NCBI GenBank assembly: GCA_030634125.1
Contig: DAOWBJ010000033.1
Coordinates: 1 to 10,252 of the forward strand
Reading direction: 5' to 3'
DNA: 10,252 bases
Source: Victivallales bacterium
GTDB taxonomy: Bacteria; Verrucomicrobiota; Lentisphaeria; Victivallales; Victivallaceae
Part shown: positions 1 to 6,651 of the stretch, one piece after another
Layout of the letters: every line of letters starts with the position of its first letter
How positions within the stretch are numbered: position 1 is the stretch's first letter
Translations under genes and position numbers: made by a program
The notes under the pieces: generated by a model
What the model was told of the DNA's origin: nothing
What the model saw: the letters and a program-made list of their open reading frames with translations, nothing else
Databases searched by the model: none

Positions 1-160
1 AAACTCCTCGTTTGAAAGTTTATATACCTAACATAACACAAAAAAACGTAAAGTCAAAGAAAAGCTCTAAAAAATAGCTTCTAAGGCATTTTTTAAACTA
101 CATAAAAAACTATAACAATCTTATTCTAAATTAGTTACATTTTTTATTTGAGTGGCTGAC

Positions 161-300
161 CCCGATCGAGCAGACCGATCGAGACCCGATCGAGAGCAAA
201 ACCCCGATCGAAGACCCGATCGAAGACCCGATCGAACCGATCGAACAACCCCGATCGAACCAGAACCGATCGAGAAACGATCGAACACCCCGATCGAACC
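161..300. repeat. Cluster of eleven CGATCG palindromes
   Basis: Eleven copies of CGATCG begin at 163, 176, 187, 205, 217, 229, 238, 252, 267, 278 and 291. Every copy is followed by A, and ten of the eleven are preceded by C, so the unit is CCGATCGA. Spacing is irregular (9 to 18 bp) with GA/AAC-rich linkers, so this is neither a simple tandem repeat nor a CRISPR array. The copies fall in more than one reading frame, which argues that selection or expansion acts on DNA rather than protein. Each copy contains a GATC, and another GATC lies at 309-312. The block is much richer in G+C than its surroundings. Its function is unknown. Confidence 0.9.
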
Positions 301-522
301 CTTTTTATGATCAGGAATTTCTGGAATTGGGTAGCTTAATTCGGTCTGTAATGCTATATTTTCTATATTCATTTAAGTGGTCTTTTTGATTATAATTAAC
401 GTTTTTTGATAAAAGTGCCACCTTTTATGCTTTTTAGCAAGCCCAATACAAATTTATTTCACTGATTATTAAGCCTTTCGCGAAAATGGGACTGGCTCTA
501 AATAAACAATAAATGATGTAGT

Positions 523-541
523 CACCCCTGTCTCAGGGGTG
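523..541. repeat. Perfect 8-bp inverted repeat with 3-nt loop
   Basis: CACCCCTG (523-530) and CAGGGGTG (534-541) pair perfectly around a TCT loop. No T-run follows on either strand, so an intrinsic terminator is unlikely. A transposon-end hairpin or another DNA-level signal fits better. Confidence 0.7.
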
Positions 542-753
542 GGGAACGCTTGTATTGCTGTGACAACAGTGACATCGCGAACATGAAAATGTTAGATTTT
601 AACATCATGTTATCAGCGCACCAATGCTTATCGTCCTCTTCCTGTTTAATTCCATGGCTATTACGATCATGTGCGGATTGACTTTTGCCACAGCCTTGCA
701 CCGCGACCTTTACGCTCGACAAAGTTAATAACTTTAGTCAATCAGAAGTCTCT

Positions 754-779
754 GTCACGGAGCAAGCTGCTCCTGTGAC
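754..779 (+). terminator. GC-rich stem-loop followed by a T-run
   Basis: The left arm GTCACGGAGCA (754-764) pairs with TGCTCC (768-773) and GTGAC (775-779) around an AGC loop, with one bulged T at 774. A run of five T lies at 783-787, which gives an intrinsic-terminator geometry on the plus strand although no plus-strand gene is seen upstream. The hairpin sits 20 bp beyond the stop codon of the minus-strand glycosyltransferase gene. It could also protect or end that transcript, but there is no U-run in that direction. It may instead be a mobile-element end hairpin. Confidence 0.45.
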
Positions 780-798
780 TACTTTTTGCAAACATACT

Positions 799-1845
799 TT
801 ATTTTCTATGGGATGACTGTGATTTTTTTATGAAATTCTGAAAAATCGGGAAATATTTCTGAATTGAATAATCTTCAGAAACTTTGCCGGTATTTTTCGC
901 CATAGTAGAATAGAGACCCTTGTCATTAATAAGTTTTCCTAAAGCCTCCAGCCATTCTTCCGGTGAATCGGCGAGGAAACCAGTTTGCTCATTGTTAACT
1001 ACATTGACATTTTCGCCCACGGAACTGGCTATTACCGGCAAACCGGCCGCTGAATATTGAATCAACTTAAAGGCTGACTTCCCGCGCGAAAACTCGTCGT
1101 CCGTCAAAGGCATTATACCAACATGACTGCGAACTAATAATTCCGTTTCACCTTCCTGCGTCCAGTTTTCAAAACGCATATTCACGCCTTCAATACGGCG
1201 GTTTTTGAGAGATTTACGAGCGATAACCAATAGTTCAAAATCATATTTCCACGACATTTGCTGTAATATCGCAGCGTTTTTTTCCAAGTACATATAAGTT
1301 ACCGGCGTTCCAATCCAAACGAGGGTAAACTTATCAAATTTTTTGTTTTCAACCCGGTATAAATCCAAATCGACAACTGTCGGGATTTTGATTACATTCT
1401 TATTGAGTTTGCTCACCTTTTCATAGAGAAAATCATTGGCGGCGATGATGCCGCCCGCATTGCGCGCCAAAGCGTCATATTTTCCTGACAAAAACATTTT
1501 ACCGGCATATTTTTCCCAGACATTGTCGTCAAAATTCAAGATATATTTACGCCGCGCTAAAAATATTTGCTCTATCCAATAGGGCAAAAATGGAAATAAT
1601 TCATATTCGATCAACAGATTATCATCTGCACGCAAAACAGCTTTAAAACGTCGCCAACAGGCATTCAAGATGTTAAAAAATCCTGCCCGTTTTCCTTTAT
1701 ATAAACAGCGCAGGTATTGTTCATCGAAAAAATTAAAAACATCAACCTGCTCACCAGCATCACGCAACCGGGCCGCGTACATATAGTAGCGGTAACGGCT
1801 GGATGCGCCAAGCGTGTTATATCTGGTAAACATTGTTAATTTCAT
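799..1845 (-). CDS. Glycosyltransferase, GT4-like (group 1) family
   Basis: A cytoplasmic GT-B-type sugar transferase of 348 residues, probably acting in cell-surface polysaccharide or glycolipid assembly; donor and acceptor cannot be read from sequence. The N-terminal half has the G-A-S-S-R-x-R segment near residues 13-19 and the acidic F-D-D-N-V-W motif at 105-110. The second Rossmann domain starts near LVWIGTP (175-181). The nucleotide-sugar site is the GKSAFKLIQYSAAGLPVIAS stretch at 255-274, followed by the E-x-G-F-L-A loop near 286-292. Relative to the usual EX7E motif, the second acidic residue appears to be Gln/Tyr (LIQY), a variation I associate with the K-S-A-F-K-L-I-Q-Y subfamily. 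The ATG has AAGGAA nine bases upstream. It lies 89 bp downstream of the EF-G paralogue and may be co-transcribed. There is no signal peptide or membrane segment. Confidence 0.85.
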   Translation of the reverse strand: MKLTMFTRYNTLGASSRYRYYMYAARLRDAGEQVDVFNFFDEQYLRCLYKGKRAGFFNILNACWRRFKAVLRADDNLLIEYELFPFLPYWIEQIFLARRKYILNFDDNVWEKYAGKMFLSGKYDALARNAGGIIAANDFLYEKVSKLNKNVIKIPTVVDLDLYRVENKKFDKFTLVWIGTPVTYMYLEKNAAILQQMSWKYDFELLVIARKSLKNRRIEGVNMRFENWTQEGETELLVRSHVGIMPLTDDEFSRGKSAFKLIQYSAAGLPVIASSVGENVNVVNNEQTGFLADSPEEWLEALGKLINDKGLYSTMAKNTGKVSEDYSIQKYFPIFQNFIKKSQSSHRK

Positions 1846-1867
1846 AGAAATAAATTCCTTGTTTGTC

Positions 1868-1917
1868 CACGAATTACACTAATTTTCACTAATGTTTTTT
1901 CTTTATTAAAATTCGTG
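1868..1917. repeat. Degenerate 10-bp repeat with flanking CACGAATT inverted repeat
   Basis: Read on the minus strand, 10-base units of the form TTAGTGAAAA, TTAGTGTAAT and TTCGTGGACA follow one another. An 8-bp inverted repeat, CACGAATT (1868-1875) and AATTCGTG (1910-1917), closes the segment. It lies in the 89-bp gap between the EF-G and glycosyltransferase genes, just upstream of the latter's ribosome binding site, and has no T-run. I recall similar TTCGTG/TTAGTG-type repeats as dispersed intergenic elements in various bacterial genomes, but cannot check copy number here. Confidence 0.5.
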
Positions 1918-1934
1918 TTTTTAATATACCAATC

Positions 1935-3953
1935 TTAATCTTCGTCTTGTTCAGCTTGATGCCTGGCAATGATTTCGCTGGCAATATTTGAAGGCACTTG
2001 CTCATACCTCTCAAAATCCATTTTGAAAACACCACGGCCTTGTGTCATACTGCGCAGTTCTGTAGCGTATTTTGACATTTCAACTAATGGAACGTCCGCG
2101 TTTACAACCTGTAGACCCTCTTCCGTTCCCATTCCTGAAATACGACCGCGTTTGTGATTCAAGTCGCCGGTAACATCACCCATATAATCATTCGGCACGG
2201 TGATTTTTACTTTCATAACAGGTTCAAGGATAACTGGTTTTGCTTTAGCCATTGCGTCACGGAAAGCCATTCTGCCTGCAATTTTAAACGCCATTTCATT
2301 AGAGTCTACCGGATGGTGTTTGCCGTCATAAACAGTTACTTTGATATTTTCAACTTTACATCCCACCAAAGGTCCGGCTTCCAAAGTACTTACAATCCCT
2401 TTTTCTATCGCCGGGATAAAGTTTTTCGGGATATTTCCACCGACAACTTTATTTTGAAACTCATAACCATCAGGCGAAGGTTCAATGCGCAAATATACTT
2501 CCGCGAATTGTCCGGCGCCGCCGGTTTGTTTTTTGTGTTTGTAATGACCTTCTCCATTCATCGTGATAGTTTCACGATACGCAATTTTTGGAGTTTCAAG
2601 TTTTACATTCACTTTGTATTGCTCTTTCAGCTTCTTGACAATTTGCGCGAGATGCTGGTCTCCCATGCCGGCAAGCAGCATTTCATGAGTTTCATCCTGA
2701 CGCTTGAGAATTACAGTAGGATCACTTTCTGATAACTTATGCAGACCTTGAGCGATTTTATCTTCTTCACCATTTTTGGTTGGGGAGATAGCATAGGACA
2801 TAACCGGATTAGGGAATACTATTGGCGACAGCTCTTTAGTGGAACTGCCGGCTCCCAGAGTATTTCCGATATGTGTATTTTTGAGTTTTGCTATTGCGCC
2901 GATGCAGCCGGGTCCAAGTGAAGCCGTACTTTTTTGATTTTTGCCGTTGAGCAGGAGAATTGATCCCAAACGCTCTTTTGTGGAAGTATTGACATTATAG
3001 CATTCGCTATCGGATTTCAGTTCACCTGAAACAACTTTAAAGAATGTCAATTGCCCGATGAAAGGGTCAACAACACATTTAAAGACTTTCGCGACCGGCG
3101 CGCCGGTGGCGGCAAGCTTCAGTTCGCTGTCGTCGGCTAAAATAACTTTTCCTTTGGTCAAAGGACCCGGGAAAAGGTTATTTATGCTGTCCATAAGCTT
3201 GGTAACACCAATATCTTTCGCAGTGCTCGCAGCGTAAACCGGCACCAGGTCGCCGCTCATAATAGCGGTATACAAACCTGTGGCTATTTCAGCATCAGTA
3301 AGTTCTTCGCCTTCCAGATATTTTTCCATCAAAGCTTCATCAGATTCAGCGATGGTATCCATGAGCATTTCTTTGTATTTCGCCGCGTCAGCAGCGAGTT
3401 CTTCGGGAATGTCAGTGTCTCGGAGAACATTTACAACGGCACTGAAGTCCCCCTCCTGCCCAACCGGAAGTGTAACCGGAACACACACTGTTTTGCCGTA
3501 GGCTTCCTGTAATTGAGCCAAAACGGTTTTAAAATCAGCGCGATCCCTGTCTATACGGTTGATCAGGATAAAGCGCGGTATATTTAAACGCCGGGCAATT
3601 TTCCAGGCACGGGTGGAACCTACCTGCAAGCCGTCAACCGCGTCAACCACCAGCAGGAGGCTGTCCGCGATGCTCATCGGAGCAATTGTTTCGCCAATGA
3701 ATTCAGCGTAACCGGGAGTGTCCACAAAAAATAAATTCTTATCTTTCCAGGTGCAGTTAAGGGGAGATGAATAAATACTAGCTTGTTTTTCCTGTTCTTC
3801 CGGCGTATAATCAGATACACTGGTTTTTTGGTCAACGCTGCCAAGACGTTCAACGGCACCGGATTTGAAAAGCATTAAGTCGCAAAGAGATGTCTTACCA
3901 CATCCACTGTGTCCGGCGACAACAAAATTTCTGGTTTCACTTACTTTTTCCAT
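1935..3953 (-). CDS. EF-G-like translational GTPase (divergent paralogue)
   Basis: A 672-residue protein with the full EF-G architecture. The G domain has P-loop GHSGCGKT (14-21), G3 DTPGY (78-82) and G4 NRID (132-135). Domain II spans about 280-375, domain III about 385-465, domain IV about 467-575 and domain V to the end. Two features set it apart from canonical FusA. The catalytic His after DTPG is Tyr, and the switch I RGIT segment reads KQAS (56-59). The P-loop GHSGCGKT instead of AHIDAGKT also marks the EF-G-2/EF-G-like group, as in the Thermus EF-G-2 family. It may hydrolyse GTP atypically and act on ribosomes in a specialised role; a canonical EF-G is expected elsewhere in the genome. 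The ATG has AAAAGGAA five bases upstream. The neighbours are not ribosomal genes, so this is not the str operon. Confidence 0.9.
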   Translation of the reverse strand: MEKVSETRNFVVAGHSGCGKTSLCDLMLFKSGAVERLGSVDQKTSVSDYTPEEQEKQASIYSSPLNCTWKDKNLFFVDTPGYAEFIGETIAPMSIADSLLLVVDAVDGLQVGSTRAWKIARRLNIPRFILINRIDRDRADFKTVLAQLQEAYGKTVCVPVTLPVGQEGDFSAVVNVLRDTDIPEELAADAAKYKEMLMDTIAESDEALMEKYLEGEELTDAEIATGLYTAIMSGDLVPVYAASTAKDIGVTKLMDSINNLFPGPLTKGKVILADDSELKLAATGAPVAKVFKCVVDPFIGQLTFFKVVSGELKSDSECYNVNTSTKERLGSILLLNGKNQKSTASLGPGCIGAIAKLKNTHIGNTLGAGSSTKELSPIVFPNPVMSYAISPTKNGEEDKIAQGLHKLSESDPTVILKRQDETHEMLLAGMGDQHLAQIVKKLKEQYKVNVKLETPKIAYRETITMNGEGHYKHKKQTGGAGQFAEVYLRIEPSPDGYEFQNKVVGGNIPKNFIPAIEKGIVSTLEAGPLVGCKVENIKVTVYDGKHHPVDSNEMAFKIAGRMAFRDAMAKAKPVILEPVMKVKITVPNDYMGDVTGDLNHKRGRISGMGTEEGLQVVNADVPLVEMSKYATELRSMTQGRGVFKMDFERYEQVPSNIASEIIARHQAEQDED

Positions 3954-4022
3954 AGCAGTTCCTTTTTATTGATGAAATTAAAGAAATTTAAAGAAATAAA
4001 CCATTTAACTTTACATAAAACC

Positions 4023-4051
4023 TTGACAAAGCGGTAAATGTATACTAAAAT
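4023..4051 (+). promoter_or_regulatory. Strong sigma70-type promoter for the phosphatase gene
   Basis: A perfect -35 TTGACA (4023-4028), exactly 17 bases of spacer and -10 TAAAAT (4046-4051), one mismatch from TATAAT. The start site should be near 4058, leaving an A/T-rich leader of about 120 bases before the ATG at 4179. Confidence 0.65.
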
Positions 4052-4067
4052 AGCAGTCCTTTGTCGA
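4039..4067 (-). promoter_or_regulatory. Likely sigma70-type promoter for the EF-G paralogue
   Basis: On the minus strand the -35 is TCGACA (4067-4062), one mismatch from consensus. A 17-base spacer is followed by -10 TATACA (4044-4039), so the transcription start should be near 4032. It overlaps the plus-strand promoter that drives the phosphatase gene. Confidence 0.4.
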
Positions 4068-4178
4068 AAATCAAAACTTTAAATAATATTTTTATTGTCA
4101 TAATTTTAAATATACATTACTTTGTTGTTATAAGGCTTTTATCGAAGCGGTATTTTTTTAAATAACTGAAGTGGTTTT

Positions 4179-4955
4179 ATGGATAAGCTAAAAACAAAAA
4201 AACAATGCTATGTGCCTCGCCTGACATTTTCCGGCGAAACTCATATTGGTCTGATTAGAGACTCAAATGAAGACTGTTTCTGCTATGTGGATTATCATGA
4301 AGAATTGAATTCCATGGCAGTAATAGCCGACGGCATTGGCGGACATAAGAATGGAGAAATTGCCAGTTCACTATGCTGCCGTCAATTTGTAGCAAGCTGG
4401 AAATATATGAATATCGGCAAAATCCTGTCTCTGCAAAAAATAAAAGCTTTCATGAGACATGAAATTCGTTCAATAAATAAAGACATTTTTGCTCAGAACA
4501 AACGTAAAAACTTTGCGTGCCCTATGGGAACAACCGTTGTAGCGGCGGTTTTCACGCCGACTCATGTTGTTGTTGGTCATGCCGGGGACAGCCGTTTATA
4601 TGTTTTCAACGATGGCAAGCTGAAACAATTAACCGAAGATCACAGCCTTGTCGCGACACTGGTCAAGAAAGGCACGATTACCGGCGAGGAAGCCAAATCC
4701 CATCCTTTTGCGCACATTATTTCTAAATCCATAGGTCCAAATGCCAGCGTAGAACCCAAAATAAGCGTTTTCACCAAATCTCCTGACGAACGCTATATGC
4801 TGTGTTCGGATGGTTTATCCATGCATATTCCAAACCAGCGGATAGAGGAGATTCTCAATAAGAGCAATACTTCCAAGAGTGCCCTGAACGCCTTGATGAA
4901 AGAGGCCTTGATCAATGGCGGAGAAGATAATGTAAGTATTATCTGCGCGTTTTAG
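4179..4955 (+). CDS. PP2C/PPM-family protein serine/threonine phosphatase
   Basis: A 258-residue cytoplasmic metal-dependent phosphatase that should remove phosphate from Ser/Thr residues of target proteins. All the usual motifs are present in order: RDSNED (27-32), the metal-binding ADGIGGH (50-56), MGTT (116-119), GHAGDSRLY (133-141), LTEDHSL (151-157), CSDGLS (209-214) and GGEDNVS (247-253). The metal ligands correspond to D51, G52, D211 and D250. There is no transmembrane or sensor domain, so this is a minimal stand-alone catalytic protein, close to the bacterial PstP/Stp size. No Ser/Thr kinase gene is next to it, so its partner is encoded elsewhere. The Shine-Dalgarno is weak (GAAGTGG). 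It is divergent from the EF-G gene and convergent with the aldo/keto reductase gene, with only 7 bp between stop codons. Confidence 0.93.
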   Translation: MDKLKTKKQCYVPRLTFSGETHIGLIRDSNEDCFCYVDYHEELNSMAVIADGIGGHKNGEIASSLCCRQFVASWKYMNIGKILSLQKIKAFMRHEIRSINKDIFAQNKRKNFACPMGTTVVAAVFTPTHVVVGHAGDSRLYVFNDGKLKQLTEDHSLVATLVKKGTITGEEAKSHPFAHIISKSIGPNASVEPKISVFTKSPDERYMLCSDGLSMHIPNQRIEEILNKSNTSKSALNALMKEALINGGEDNVSIICAF

Positions 4956-4962
4956 TAAAAAC

Positions 4963-5829
4963 CTAACTCAGAGAAACGGTTGCGGAAACGTGTTCCTGAC
5001 TGGGAAATTCACAACGCAATATTTCTATATCTTCATCGCTCATCTTCCAATTTAAGGCAGCTAAATTTTCTTCTATATGACATATAGAACGCATCGTTGA
5101 GATTGTAGTAACATTATCCTGACTAAGCAGCCAGTTTAAAGCGATTTGCGCCCGGGTTTTATGATATTTGTCGCAAAGCTCATCAAAAAACGGATATTTA
5201 ACATCTATAATCGCACCTTTCTGTAAAGGACGCCAGGCGATTAACATGACATCGTTTTGCTGACAAAATCCTAATAATTCCTTTTCCGGTTCGCGGTTTA
5301 TCAGATTATAATGAACTTGATTCGCAACAATTTTATGTTCGCAGATTTGCTGCGCGCGTTTGAAGCGTTCCAGCGAAAAATTACTTACTCCGATATTTTT
5401 TATAATACCTTCATCCGCCAGACGGTCAAGAGCCTTTATCGTTTCAAGCATAGGAAACTGGTCATTAGGTTTGTGGACCAAATATAAATCCAGGTAGTTT
5501 GTGCCAAGCCTCTTAATACTATTTTCGGCAGCACGCAGCACCCCGTCGTAACTGAGATCATCAGACCAGACCTTTGAGGTGATAAACAAGTTATCCCGTA
5601 TATGTCCTTTGATGGCCTGACCGCTTATTTCCTCAGCAAAGCCTTCCGCATACATCTCCGCGGTGTCAATATGGGTTAGCCCATGCTCTATTCCGCATAT
5701 AAGCGAAGCAATATCGGCTTGTCCGTCATTATCGGGATTACGTTTAAAATCGCCTCCCATCATCCAGGTGCCAAGACCAAAAAGCGGCATTTTAAATCCG
5801 CATTTTAATTTTTTTTCGCCTATGCTCAT
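4963..5829 (-). CDS. Aldo/keto reductase
   Basis: A 288-residue NAD(P)H-dependent oxidoreductase with a TIM barrel, reducing an unknown aldehyde or ketone in the cytoplasm. The catalytic tetrad is complete: D55 and Y60 in HIDTAEMY (53-60), K86 in TSKVW, and H119 in YLVHK. The family signature IGVSNF is at 146-151 and the N-terminal GLGTW at 18-22. The shape resembles the DkgA/YvgN-type single-domain reductases, but the substrate cannot be predicted. The ATG is preceded by AGGA at a spacing of about six bases. It is last in a same-strand series, 65 bp after the membrane protein gene, with no clear terminator between, so it may be the terminal gene of the HTH operon. Its 3' end nearly abuts the convergent phosphatase gene. 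Confidence 0.93.
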   Translation of the reverse strand: MSIGEKKLKCGFKMPLFGLGTWMMGGDFKRNPDNDGQADIASLICGIEHGLTHIDTAEMYAEGFAEEISGQAIKGHIRDNLFITSKVWSDDLSYDGVLRAAENSIKRLGTNYLDLYLVHKPNDQFPMLETIKALDRLADEGIIKNIGVSNFSLERFKRAQQICEHKIVANQVHYNLINREPEKELLGFCQQNDVMLIAWRPLQKGAIIDVKYPFFDELCDKYHKTRAQIALNWLLSQDNVTTISTMRSICHIEENLAALNWKMSDEDIEILRCEFPSQEHVSATVSLS

Positions 5830-5894
5830 AATATCCTGTTATACCGCAAGCGGCAGATTTCGTAGACTTAATTTTTCACCCGCGTAAAGAATAA

Positions 5895-6263
5895 CTAATC
5901 AGCAATAAGCCTGGGAGCTGTTTTGTCCAGTTCTTCCCGCGACTTGACATCCAAATCCTTAAGGTCATCCAGACGTTCATCGGTTTTATCTTTGATATCT
6001 TCGTATTTTTCTTTACCGTCTTGATAGATTTCGCCGGTTCGATCCAAGGTATCACTTGTTTTGTCTTTGAAATCAAGAACTTTTTCTTTCAGACCATCAT
6101 AGGAATAACCGGCATCTTCAAGTAGAGGTTTTATAAAAAGGAAGAAAATTACCGCTGCGACAGCAGCAATAATAATGAGACACCCGATGGAAAATCCGCA
6201 GGAATTGCCTGTCTTTTTAGAATCAGTATCTTTTTTAGCTTTATTGCTTTTTTCATCAGCCAT
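5895..6263 (-). CDS. Small single-pass membrane protein with repeated charged tail
   Basis: 122 residues and no family I recognise. A Lys/Asp-rich cytoplasmic-type N-terminus (1-20) precedes one hydrophobic segment at about 24-47, rich in Ile, Ala and Phe. The tail is highly charged, about 75 residues, and predicted helical. The tail contains a direct repeat: KVLDFKDKTSDTLD (61-74) and KYEDIKDKTDERLD (86-99), offset by 25 residues. This recalls the LEA/YtxH-like class of amphipathic helices, but only in style. Its start lies 8 bp after the stop of the HTH gene, and the ribosome binding site GAGGAA lies in that gene's last codons, indicating translational coupling. Proximity suggests the HTH protein controls it or responds to it; this is inference. 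Confidence 0.8.
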   Translation of the reverse strand: MADEKSNKAKKDTDSKKTGNSCGFSIGCLIIIAAVAAVIFFLFIKPLLEDAGYSYDGLKEKVLDFKDKTSDTLDRTGEIYQDGKEKYEDIKDKTDERLDDLKDLDVKSREELDKTAPRLIAD

Positions 6264-6271
6264 GATAAGTT

Positions 6272-6589
6272 TTATTCCTCACGGAAAAGTGAAAATTCTC
6301 CAGTTTCAACATCAAAATTACATAAATGCTCAACAGCATTTTCACAAAATGCCATATGATCCTCAAGAATTAATTTGTCAATGTCTAATCCCTTGGCGAG
6401 CTTATAAAGAGTAGCTTTTTGAGGATAACGCTTATCGCCTTCGTAAGCTGAAATCGAATTTTTTGAAATACCACTTTTAAGGCAAAGTTTGCTTTGGGTA
6501 AGATTTTTGCTTTTGCGCAAAGATTCCAAACGTTTCCCGAATTTAGTGAAACTGTTTACTGCAAGCAATGCAACTATATCAGCTTCCAT
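6272..6589 (-). CDS. XRE-family helix-turn-helix protein
   Basis: A 105-residue DNA-binding protein. Residues about 16-72 form an HTH_3/Cro-CI fold: FGKRLESLRKSKNLTQSKL, then the recognition region SGISKNSISAYEGDKRYP and the closing helix ATLYKLAKGLDID. A C-terminal extension of about 30 residues (73-105) has no recognised domain. It has the best Shine-Dalgarno in the window, AAGGAGGG seven bases before the ATG. It lies 62 bp after the double-HTH regulator gene and is translationally coupled to the membrane protein gene downstream. It is probably a local transcription regulator. An antitoxin role is possible from size and fold, but no toxin-like partner is visible. Confidence 0.9.
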   Translation of the reverse strand: MEADIVALLAVNSFTKFGKRLESLRKSKNLTQSKLCLKSGISKNSISAYEGDKRYPQKATLYKLAKGLDIDKLILEDHMAFCENAVEHLCNFDVETGEFSLFREE

Positions 6590-6651
6590 ATAACACCCTC
6601 CTTGTATTTATGAACACAATTAATGTTAATTTGTCCACACATGAAGGGCAA

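Larger units (their letters stand above)
373..798. other. Gene-poor stretch with two stem-loops; possible decayed mobile DNA
   Basis: I see no convincing gene here. The minus-strand frame 722-522 is open but starts with TTG and has no recognisable domain. It encodes a basic, Cys-containing peptide with a G-I-K-Q-E-E segment. That segment loosely recalls the degenerate tails of IS200/IS605 TnpB proteins, in which a KQE segment before the C-terminus is common. The frame ends inside a perfect hairpin at 523-541, and a second hairpin lies beyond its start at 754-779. Stem-loops flanking a short region would suit a non-autonomous or eroded IS200/IS605-like element, but no catalytic residues are visible, so this is only a hypothesis. 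Confidence 0.25.

Noticed and set aside
161..300. CRISPR array
   Set aside because: The repeated unit is only 8 bp and the spacing (9 to 18 bp) is far too short and irregular for repeats and spacers; no cas genes are present.
121..372. Minus-strand 83-codon frame running through the CGATCG cluster
   Set aside because: Its length comes from the palindromic repeat, which passes through different frames as SIG, RSG and DRF. The start lacks a ribosome binding site and no domain is seen, so it is probably not a gene.
2154..2732. Long plus-strand frame of 192 codons opposite the EF-G gene
   Set aside because: It is a shadow of the well-supported minus-strand EF-G domains, with no recognisable domain of its own.
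5844..5853. CCGCAAGCGG inverted repeat as a terminator before the aldo/keto reductase gene
   Set aside because: The stem is very short and no T-run follows on the minus strand; readthrough from the upstream gene is more likely.
6272..6589. Antitoxin of a toxin-antitoxin pair with the downstream membrane protein
   Set aside because: The downstream protein has a single membrane helix and a long charged tail, unlike known small membrane toxins or RelE/HipA-type toxins, so no toxin is supported.
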